Positions 50,657 to 59,200 of a DNA stretch of 64,000 nucleotides are shown piece by piece. Origin of the DNA: DATFLL01 sp035267785 (GTDB lineage Bacteria; Pseudomonadota; Gammaproteobacteria; DATFLL01). The notes beneath the pieces are model-generated. The model was not told where the DNA came from. It searched no databases and saw only the letters and a list, made by a program, of their open reading frames with translations. The stretch covers positions 1 to 64,000 of the forward strand of contig DATFLL010000130.1 in the NCBI GenBank assembly GCA_035267785.1, given 5' to 3'. The stretch's first letter is position 1; each line of letters opens with the position of its first letter. The translations under genes and the position numbers were made by a program.

Positions 50657-51625
50657 TTATGCCGGCCTCGGGCTCGCCGCTGCCCGACAATCCTCGGTTC
50701 CATGCCCCCCGCTCGATGTCTGCCCCTTCGACGCGCGCAGCCGCTCGCACCATACCTCGATCGCCTCGCGCGCCTGTCGCGGCCGCTCGGTCAACAACCA
50801 GTGATCCGCCTCGATGGTGTCGACCTCCGCGGCCGGGAAGCGCTCAATCCAGCGCCGGTTGATTGCCGCATCGGTAATGGTCGCACCGCCCGAGAGCAGC
50901 ACCAGCACCGGGACGGCGATACTTGCCGGGTCGGGCACGGCACGCACCACCTCGGAGAGGTCCTGCAGATAGTTGGCCAGCGGGATATAGCGCAGGTCGG
51001 CCCCGGGCTTCATGTAGAGCTTGGCGATGTCCGCGCTGCCGCCCCCGGCACGCGCCTCGGCCAGGACGCGCCGGGTCTGCTCGTCCAGCGCGCGCAGGTC
51101 GCGGTAGGGAAAGTGTCGCCGGCGCAGGCCCAGCGCGTTGAGGCCGCGACACAGCACGATCGCCAGCCGGTTCAGCCAGCGCAGGCGCCGAGCCGCGCCG
51201 AGCGCACCTCGCAGTGCCGTGGGATAGACCGGGTCGATGAGGATCAGGCCCGCCGTACGCTCGGACCGCGCGCGGGCGAAATCCATTGCGACCTCGGCGC
51301 CCAGGCTGTGACCCATGACTACGGCCTCGGCATAACCCTCGGCATCGAGGATCGCCTCGAGATCGGCGCACCAGTCCTCGCGGCGAAATCGGGCTCGGGT
51401 CAACGACAGGCCGTGACCGCGAAGGTCGATGCGCAGCAGGTCCCAGTGCTCCTTCAGGCCGGTCTGCGCGACGAACTCCGACCAGCGGGTGAGATTGCTG
51501 GCCAGGCCGTGGATCATCACCAGGACCGGCCGGTTCGCACCGGTGCGCAGCAGGCGGTAGCCCAGGCGCGCACCGTCGGCGGCATGCGTGTAACGAACCG
51601 CCTCTGCGGCGTCTGGCTCTACCAT
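50657..51625 (-). CDS. alpha/beta hydrolase
   Basis: 322-residue hydrolase. Oxyanion region MIHGLASNLTRW, nucleophile elbow GHSLGAE (Ser), Asp expected in the LVLLSGGATITD region and His in EADHWLLTERP. No signal peptide. Resembles esterases or epoxide-hydrolase-like proteins; substrate unknown. Confidence 0.85.
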   Translation of the reverse strand: MVEPDAAEAVRYTHAADGARLGYRLLRTGANRPVLVMIHGLASNLTRWSEFVAQTGLKEHWDLLRIDLRGHGLSLTRARFRREDWCADLEAILDAEGYAEAVVMGHSLGAEVAMDFARARSERTAGLILIDPVYPTALRGALGAARRLRWLNRLAIVLCRGLNALGLRRRHFPYRDLRALDEQTRRVLAEARAGGGSADIAKLYMKPGADLRYIPLANYLQDLSEVVRAVPDPASIAVPVLVLLSGGATITDAAINRRWIERFPAAEVDTIEADHWLLTERPRQAREAIEVWCERLRASKGQTSSGGHGTEDCRAAASPRPA

Positions 51626-51664
51626 GGAAGACCTTGCGGCACGGCGACGACCGGCATCGATGTC

Positions 51665-51910
51665 CTAAAGACTTGGATCCTGAATCATTGCGTACAGCCG
51701 GTCCTTGAGCATCAAACGGCGCTTCTTGAGGTCCTCGGCGTAGGCATCGGATACGGTCTCCAGATTCTGCTCGATACGCCTGACTTCGCGGTCGACGCTG
51801 TGGTATTCGTTGAACAATTTGGCAAAGTCGGGGTTGCGCTCCTTGAGCTCGTGGATGCGCTGGATGTGCTCGGGAAATTCGTGTGGCAGATCGTGGGATT
51901 CGCCGAACAT
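51665..51910 (-). CDS. YdcH family (DUF465) protein
   Basis: 81-residue helical protein: FPEHIQRIHELKERNPDFAKLF, EYHSVDREVRRIE, LKKRRLMLKDRLYAMI. These are the DUF465/YdcH features. ATG 51910 follows CTGGAG; the longer frame upstream has no support. Function unknown; the family forms small helical hairpins. Confidence 0.92.
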   Translation of the reverse strand: MFGESHDLPHEFPEHIQRIHELKERNPDFAKLFNEYHSVDREVRRIEQNLETVSDAYAEDLKKRRLMLKDRLYAMIQDPSL

Positions 51911-52043
51911 GAAATGACTCCAGGGTGAGATGGGGTTGCTGGTGCGGACACGCTTTGCTCTGGCGCCTGTCCTCACTGATGAAATATAGACCACTGCGGC
52001 ATGTTCAACCCTTGATCCTGCCGGGCACCGCCGCGCCCCCTCT

Positions 52044-53063
52044 TCAAGCCAGGCGCGCGCGATCGTGAGGCGCCTCGAGGGCGAGTGCCGGCCCCTTGGG
52101 TACGATGCCGGTCGGATTGATCTCCGGATGACTCGTGTAATAGTGATGCTTGATGTGGTCCAGGTGAACCGTCTGCGCAATGCCGGGCCACTGGTAGAGC
52201 TCGCGCAGGTAATTCGACAGCTGCGGGTAGTCGGCGATGCGCCGCAGATTGCACTTGAAGTGCAGATAATAAACGGCATCGAAACGCACCAGCGTAGTGA
52301 ACAGGCGCCAGTCGGCCTCGGTAATGCGCCCGCCGGTCAGATAACGCTGTTTGCCCAGACGCGCGTCGAGCGCATCCAGCGCGTCGAAGAGGCGGTCGAA
52401 GGCGTGTTCGTAGGCGGTCTGCGTGCGTGCGAATCCCGTCCGGTAGACGCCGTTGTTGACATCGGCGTAGACCGTCTCGTTGATCGCGTCGATCTCCTCG
52501 CGCAGACCCGCAGGGTAGAGGTCGACGCTCGTGTCCGCCCAGGCGTCGAAGGCGCTGTTGAGCATGCGGATGATCTCGGCGGATTCGTTGTTGACGATAG
52601 TGCGCCGCTGCTTGTCCCACAACACCGGCACGGTGACGATACCCGAATAGTCCGGCTGAGCGAGCCGATAGAGCTCGTACATATGGCTCGCACCGTTGAC
52701 CTCATCGGCGGTGGCGCCAGGAAAATCGCCCGCTTCGGCGCCCGGTTCGAAACTGGGATCGGAGCTGGGGAAGGCCCAGCCCTGCGGACCCATGTGCGGG
52801 TGCACCACCGACACGGAGATGAGCTTCTCCAGGCCCTTGAGCTGGCGCACGATCAGCGTCCGATGCGCCCAGGGGCAGGCGTAGGACACGTACAAATGGT
52901 AACGCCCGGGTTCGGCGGCGAAATCGCCCTCGCCGGTAGGTCCGGGTGAGCCGTCCGGCGTCACCCAGTGGCGAAACTGCGACTCCTTGCGCACGAAGGC
53001 GCCGTCCTCGGTCTCGCTGTCCAGCCAGTCCTCGCGCAGCTCGCCCTTGATCATCAAACTCAT
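52044..53063 (-). CDS. glutathionyl-hydroquinone reductase (YqjG type)
   Basis: 339-residue xi-class GST. The catalytic Cys is C63 in SYACPWAHRTLIVR, the same position as in E. coli YqjG; GWAFPS and the C-terminal HIKHHYYTSHPEINPTGIVPKGP are diagnostic. It reduces glutathionyl-hydroquinones. ATG 53063 follows GAGGAGAAG. Confidence 0.95.
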   Translation of the reverse strand: MSLMIKGELREDWLDSETEDGAFVRKESQFRHWVTPDGSPGPTGEGDFAAEPGRYHLYVSYACPWAHRTLIVRQLKGLEKLISVSVVHPHMGPQGWAFPSSDPSFEPGAEAGDFPGATADEVNGASHMYELYRLAQPDYSGIVTVPVLWDKQRRTIVNNESAEIIRMLNSAFDAWADTSVDLYPAGLREEIDAINETVYADVNNGVYRTGFARTQTAYEHAFDRLFDALDALDARLGKQRYLTGGRITEADWRLFTTLVRFDAVYYLHFKCNLRRIADYPQLSNYLRELYQWPGIAQTVHLDHIKHHYYTSHPEINPTGIVPKGPALALEAPHDRARLA

Positions 53064-53297
53064 GCAGCTTCTCCTCGTGGCTGGCCAAATCGTTCGCAAA
53101 TCGGGTGATTGTCTAGATGCGCCGCAGCCCGTGCTGCCGGTTCCCGGCGCTGGAATTCGACAGGGCCAAGGGTCACTCGTTCCCGGCGGGCGCCGTCGTG
53201 ACTGGACTAGGCTAAACGGTAGGTTGAAGGGAACACAAGGAGGCGCTCGGCCCGGCGGCGGGCCGTCAGCAAGTCGGTGCGCGAGCTCAGAGCACGC

Positions 53298-53615
53298 TCA
53301 ACGGCGCAGCAGGCGATTATCCAGGCACAGGCTGCACACGTCCCGGCTGGCCAGCAAGAGCAGGCCGACGGCCAGGACCCAGCCGAACTCCTGATGCCGC
53401 GCCATGGCGGCGACCACGGCGAGCGCCGCCAGGATCAACGCCGACTGGCGAATATGCCAGCCGAGCAGCAGCGCCGCTCCGCCGGCGATCGAAAGCGCGT
53501 CGAACGCCAGCCAGGCCGGCTGAGCCATGCCCGCGCCAATCGCGCCGGTCACCCCGACATGGACGAATACGTAGCCCAGCGCCAGGCGACCGATGAGGTT
53601 TGCGGTCTTTTCCAT
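53298..53615 (-). CDS. DoxX-like membrane protein
   Basis: 105-residue protein with four hydrophobic segments; IGRLALGYVFVHVGVTGAIG, ALSIAGGAALLLGWHIRQSALIL and a Cys pair near the end (DVCSLCLDN) fit a DoxX-like fold. ATG 53615. A CRP-type palindrome lies about 95 bases upstream. Family role: redox or membrane-stress functions, unclear. Confidence 0.65.
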   Translation of the reverse strand: MEKTANLIGRLALGYVFVHVGVTGAIGAGMAQPAWLAFDALSIAGGAALLLGWHIRQSALILAALAVVAAMARHQEFGWVLAVGLLLLASRDVCSLCLDNRLLRR

Positions 53616-53704
53616 GGTTTGGAGCCTCCGCGGATCTTCCCTGTAGGGCACCGGTGCGACCGGGGGAACTGCGCCGGCGGAGGCGACCCGCGCCCTTCAA
53701 AAAG

Positions 53705-53720
53705 TGTGATACAGGTCACA
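53705..53720. promoter_or_regulatory. CRP/Vfr-type binding palindrome
   Basis: TGTGATACAGGTCACA matches TGTGA-N6-TCACA in both half sites and is flanked by AAAG and AATT. Two further inverted repeats overlap downstream: GACC-N5-GGTC (53728-53740) and TAAC-N5-GTTA. A TATACA (53744-53749) lies at a spacing that fits a class II CRP promoter reading rightwards, but no gene starts there on the plus strand. The DoxX-like gene is the nearest minus-strand target. Confidence 0.6.
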
Positions 53721-53821
53721 AATTATTGACCCTAACGGTCGGTTATACAAGCGCACTGATTTGAAGGAGATGTTCAGATTTTTCGAAGAAAGGCCGGGGG
53801 CCGGGGCGAGTAGGCCCGGCG

Positions 53822-56230
53822 TCACTCGACCCGAAGGTGGACGGGAGCAGAACGCTCGTCGGTGAGCGGTACCCGCGCCTCGATGCGGTGGCTACCAGGC
53901 GTCAGCGGCAGGCGCGCGGTATAGGGGTAGGCGACCGTGGCCAGCGGGGTCCCATCGACATACCACACGAGCTGACGCGTCGGCGGAGTCACCGCGGCAC
54001 TGAGCAGAACGGTGCTCGCCGAGGCGGGCACGTCCGGATTGCGCAGCACGCGGGCGCCGTCGCGCGGGGCGAGGATACGCACCGACACCGGGTGGGTCGG
54101 CGGGGCCGAACGCAGCCCCAGCGGCACGGCGGGCAGTCCGCTGCGGGCCAGCCAATCCGCGTAGCGCGGGGGCAGGTCGAAATACACCCGCCGAATCCGG
54201 TCGCCGCGCGGCGTGGCCGCGGAGGCCGGACGCCCGCTGCGCCGGTCGAGGCTCACCAGGACATGGCTCTTGTCCACCGCACGCGGCACCTGCCCCGGGG
54301 CCAGCCATTCGCGGAAGGTGCGCTGGCAAAGCGCGCCGGGCAGCTCCCCGCTGGTCGCGCACAGGCGTACCGGGACGTACCCCGGCGGCTTGGGAAACGA
54401 CAGGTCCTGCAGGCCTTCGCTCTGATCGGCGTGCAGGGAGAGCATGATCCGCTGGGCGAGGTCGGCCGCGCTGCCCGCCCCGCTGAGGTGGTTCATCGGC
54501 CGCTCGTCCGGGTCGCCGGTCCACACGCCGACCAGGTAGCGAGTCGAGTAGGCCACGGTCCAGGCGTCGCGGTAGCCCTGCGACGTCCCGGTTTTCACCG
54601 CCACCGGAAAGGGGTACTCGGTCGTGCCCATGCGCGGAAAGCTCGGCAGACGCGCGGTCGGGTCGGACAGGAACAGGCCGACCTCGCGGGCCACGGCCGT
54701 GGAGAGCAGTCGGCGGTGCTCACCGGAGGGGGCGTCGACGAACCAGCGCAACGGGCGCTGGACTCCATCGTCGGCCAACACCGTGTAGGCCGAGACCAAC
54801 TGCTCGAGCGTGACCGGCATGGCGCCGATGGCCAGTCCCAGGCCGTAGTGGGCGGGCGGCGCCGCGTCGGGGTGCAGGCGCAGCAGATGCAAAAAGCCGT
54901 AGGTCTCGTCCACGCCCAGGGACCGCACCACACGGATGGCTGGGACGTTGCGCGAATTGGCCAGCGCCTGGCGCGGCAGCAGCGGGCCCAGGAAGCGCCG
55001 GTCGGCGTTGCGGATGGGCAGGCCCGCCAGCGGCAGGTCGTCGAGCACCGTGGCCGGGGTGATGGTGCCCCGATCCAGCGCCAGGGCGTAGATGAAGGGC
55101 TTGAGGGTGCTGCCCGGCGAGCGCGGCACCCGCGCATAGTCGATCGCGCCCGACCAGGTCTTGTTGAAGTAGTCGGCCGAACCCACCCAGGCCAGCACGC
55201 CGTTGCTTTGCCGGTCGACGACGATCGCCGCCGCGTTGCCGGCCCCGCGCCGGCGCCAGCGCGCCAACAACTGCCGGGTCTGGCGTGCCACCTTGCGCTG
55301 CAGGCTCAGGTCCAGTGTCGTCTTCACGATGGGCCGGTCCGAATAGCGCCGCGCCACCGGCTTGCGCTGCAGCTCAGCGGCAATGCGCAGGATGGCGTGC
55401 AGCGCGACGGCGGGACGCTCGGCGCGCTCCGGCACGCGTATCCGCCCGATCTGCAGGCGCGCCAGGCGGTACTCGCTGGCGCTGATCACGTCGCGCTCGC
55501 GCAGGGCGGTCAGGATGCGCTCGCCGCGCCGGATGGCCCGATACCGCCCGGCCGGGTCGAACGGGTTCATACGTCCGGGGGCCTGCGGGATGGCGGACAG
55601 GAAGGCGATCTCCGCCCAGCTCAGATCGGCAACCGGTTTGGCCAGGTAGCGCCGCGCGGCGTAGCGGATACCGTGTATGCGGTTGCCGTAGGGCACGATG
55701 CGCAGATATTGGGCGAGCACGCCGCGCCGCCCGTAGCGCGCGGTAAGCGCAATCGCGGTCAAGGCCTCCAATGCCTTGTTGAAGTAGGTCCGCGCGGCCG
55801 GGTGCTGCATGCGCGCGACCTGCATCGCCAGCGTCGAGGCGCCCGAGACGCGCTCGCCGCTGGTGAGGTTCTGCCAGGCCGCGCGCGCCACCGCCCAGGG
55901 GTCAACCCCCGGGTGATCCCAGAAACGCCGGTCCTCGATGGCCAGGGTGGCGGCGGCCACGCGGGCCGGTACCTTGCGCACCGGCCAATAGCCGTAACCG
56001 GCCTCGCCGCTTTCGAGCTCGGCCAGGAATTCGCCGCGGCGATCGTAGAGCAGGTAGCTCGGCGTCGGGGCCTGCAGATGGGCACGATAACCGATGACGA
56101 ACGAGACGACCGCCACGGAAATCATGAGCGCGGCCAGCGAGGCGGCGGCGAGCCGCCAGCGCCAGCCGCGCCGCGCCGGGATCAGCCGCGAGCGCAGCGC
56201 GGCAAAGAGCGAGCGCTCACGGCTTGGCAT
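53822..56230 (-). CDS. pbpC: penicillin-binding protein 1C
   Basis: 802-residue bifunctional peptidoglycan synthase. A membrane anchor (about 25-48) precedes the GT51 glycosyltransferase (AIEDRRFWDHPGVDP, GASTLAMQVARM). The transpeptidase has SxxK in PGSTLKPF (about residue 372), SxN in NSRNVPA and KTGTS. The C-terminal PbpC-specific beta domain follows. It overlaps the macroglobulin gene by 14 bases; the pair is classical, with the macroglobulin guarding the periplasm when the wall is breached. Confidence 0.96.
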   Translation of the reverse strand: MPSRERSLFAALRSRLIPARRGWRWRLAAASLAALMISVAVVSFVIGYRAHLQAPTPSYLLYDRRGEFLAELESGEAGYGYWPVRKVPARVAAATLAIEDRRFWDHPGVDPWAVARAAWQNLTSGERVSGASTLAMQVARMQHPAARTYFNKALEALTAIALTARYGRRGVLAQYLRIVPYGNRIHGIRYAARRYLAKPVADLSWAEIAFLSAIPQAPGRMNPFDPAGRYRAIRRGERILTALRERDVISASEYRLARLQIGRIRVPERAERPAVALHAILRIAAELQRKPVARRYSDRPIVKTTLDLSLQRKVARQTRQLLARWRRRGAGNAAAIVVDRQSNGVLAWVGSADYFNKTWSGAIDYARVPRSPGSTLKPFIYALALDRGTITPATVLDDLPLAGLPIRNADRRFLGPLLPRQALANSRNVPAIRVVRSLGVDETYGFLHLLRLHPDAAPPAHYGLGLAIGAMPVTLEQLVSAYTVLADDGVQRPLRWFVDAPSGEHRRLLSTAVAREVGLFLSDPTARLPSFPRMGTTEYPFPVAVKTGTSQGYRDAWTVAYSTRYLVGVWTGDPDERPMNHLSGAGSAADLAQRIMLSLHADQSEGLQDLSFPKPPGYVPVRLCATSGELPGALCQRTFREWLAPGQVPRAVDKSHVLVSLDRRSGRPASAATPRGDRIRRVYFDLPPRYADWLARSGLPAVPLGLRSAPPTHPVSVRILAPRDGARVLRNPDVPASASTVLLSAAVTPPTRQLVWYVDGTPLATVAYPYTARLPLTPGSHRIEARVPLTDERSAPVHLRVE

Positions 56231-59200
56231 CGTTGGTGCCGATGGCCAGGTAGGCGCCGGCTGAATGTCCGTTCACCGCCTGGTCGTACATCATCTCGGC
56301 ATGGGCGGCGGGCTGGATGAAGCGCCCGGGGATGCTGGCCCGCGTGCGGAAATAGAAGTGATAGTTGCCCTTGGGCAGGCTGTCGTAATAGAAGGCCACC
56401 CGGTCGTCGAGATAGGCAACGTAGGACGGGCTGAGCGTAAGCTCGCCCTTGGGCTTGGCCTCCGGCGGCGCCGTAGCCAGATGCGGGTTGAGCGGTTCCA
56501 TGCCGGCGGCCAGCGGCACGACCACGGCGACGTAGGTGCGGTCCTGACCGTTGACGACCTCGACGTGGTCCTCGACCACGTCGCCCACCTTGAGATCGAA
56601 GGTCCGGCCGCCCTTGTCGATGGCCGTGCGGGCCAGCGGCTCGCCCTCGCCGCGCACGCGCAGCAGCTCGCGGTTGACCACGAAGCCGTCGGTCGCCGGC
56701 TCGACCCGCCCGCCGTCGGCCACGGGCACATAGCGGGTCTGGACGCGCACCGCCACGGGCCGCGCATCCTTGGCGCCGGTCTTCGCCGCGGCGGCCTCGC
56801 CGGCACCGGCGCCGGTGCTCAGCTTCACCAGCCGGTGGCCCGGCCCGAAGCGCACCTGCCGGGACTTGCCGTCCAGGGTCAAGGTGACGGATTGATCCGA
56901 TGCGCTGTCCTCACTGGCGGCGATGGTCGAGGCGTCGGCGCCGACGAACTCGCTCAACGCCAGCATGGCCGAGACATTGGCATTGGTGCTGCCCCAACCA
57001 TCGGCGGGGCCGCCGCCCGCAGCACCGCCCCCCGTACCACCGAGCGTCACCAGGGCGTCGACCAGACGCTGGACGCGCGGGGCGCCGGGATCGGCCTGCG
57101 CCCAGGTGCGCAGCACCTCGGCCAGGGTGCGTGTCTCGCTGGGCAGGATCAGCGCGTTGCGGCCGCTCGCCTTCTCCTGCAGACCGCCGTAGATCTCATG
57201 GCCCTGGTAGAGCCGGAACACGATGCCCTCTCGAATGCGCTTGTCGAGCTTGGCCAAAGTGGTCGGCTCCAGGCTGCCCTCGGTGCGCAGCACACGCTCG
57301 ACCTCGGCCAGATTCTCCAGCGACAGATAGTCCGCCTTGCGCGCGAGCTCGGCAGCGTACGCCGGATCGCCCTTGCCCGCGTCAGTGAGCGCCCACAACG
57401 CCATGGTGCGCTCGGCGTAGGCCTCGCCGGTAATGAAGTGGCCGTAGTCCGAGCGCAGCGCCTGGCGCAACGAACCGACGAGCCGCCCGTACAGGTCCTC
57501 GTTGATGGGATAACCCGCCTTGCGCGCCTCGTTCATGAACAGCACCGCCCAGGAGGTCAGCGAGACGTAGCCGCGCGAACCCGGCCAGTAGCCGACCAGG
57601 CCGTGGTCGTCGACCGCCCCGGCGATCCATTTGAGCGTACCGTTGACGGCCGCCTGCATCTTGGCGTCGCTGACCGAGGCATCGCTGAGCAGCGCCCGGA
57701 AGCGGCGCAGCGCCAGGAAGGCCCTTGCCCGCGCAATGCGCTGCTCGGTGCAGCCGTGCGGATAATGCAGCAGGTAATCGAAACCGGCGCTCATGCGCAC
57801 CAGTCCCGGCTGGTCGGAGAGCAGCACGCTGCGGCGCAGCGTCCCCGTACGCGCGGGCTCGGCCACCTTCGGCCAGCTCAGTTTCTCGCCGGGCATCAGT
57901 CGGCGCAGCACGCGCCGGGTGACCGGGGCGCGGTCCGGGCGCAGCGGCAGTTTTACCTGGAAGGCGTCGCGCGCCTTGTCCGCACTTCGCTCCACGGCCG
58001 CGGTGAAGCCCACTTCGGTGCGCGAGGGCTGACCGTCCGCTGTGTACTTGGGTGTCGGCACCTTGACCTGAAAGTCCAGATGTTGCGGCGTCCCGGTACT
58101 CCATTTGAAGTGCTGCACCGGCTTGCCCTCGAGCGTCGCCCCCTCGACCTTGAACACCGCGCGCCCGGCGCCGCCCTTGCCCTCGACCACGCGGCCGATG
58201 GCCGTGGCGGTGAAGCGATCGCCCGGGCGCAGGAAGCGCGGCAGCGAGGGCTGGACGATCACGGGCAGGCGCACCGCAATCTCCCCCTTGGCGAAGCCGA
58301 AGCGCTCGGCCCCGCTCACCGCCTTGGCGCGCAGCTTGAAGTTGGTGAGGTTGTCCGGCAGCTTGACCTTGACCCTGGCCGTACCGCTTGGACCGACCGC
58401 GATGGTCGGGTTGAAATACGGCACCGGCTGGAAGTTGCGCCGCACGGTGACGCGATCGAGCAGGTTCTTGCGCTCGGCGGCCATCGCGGCCTCCCCGCCT
58501 CCGGGCTGCTCCTCGAATGGGATACGCCCGAACACCAGGTTGCGCGTGTCGCGCAGCACCAGATGCGATTGGGGCGAGGCGATGAAGTCGGGCAGCGGGT
58601 CCAGGCGCTGCTCGCGGCCGAGCGCCAGCACCGCTTGGTCGACCAGCCACAGGCTCGCCTGGCCGGCCAGCGGATGACCGTCCGGATCGGAGAGCTTCAC
58701 GGTCACGGCGAGCTCGTCGCCGGGCTGGGCGCGCTTGGGATAGTCGAGCTTGACCTGCACGCGGTTGGCGACGGGCTCGACCTCGACCCACTGGGTCGCC
58801 GCCACCGTGGTCGGCTTGCCGAGGTCCACCCCACCCTCGTCTTTCGGCACGTCCTTCAGGCGCCCGCGCATCAATATGAAGTGCACGGGCACGCGCGGCG
58901 TGAAGCGTTTGTCGATGGGCAGCGCGAAGGTCGCCGCCCCGTCGTCCACGTCGATCCAGTGATACCGGTTGCCCTCGGGCGTCTCGACGATGGCCAGGGC
59001 ACGGGCCTCCTGGAAGGGGCTTTCCAGCACCAGGTGCGCGGTCTGGCCGGGGCGGTAGCGCTTCCGATCGGTGCTCACCTTGAACACCTTGGTCGGCGGA
59101 CGCGACCAGGTCACCGGCTGCTTGCCCCCGGCATAGAGATCGACCGAGACGACCTGCGCGCGTCCGAGGCGGTCGTGCGCCTCGATCTCGACGATGTACA

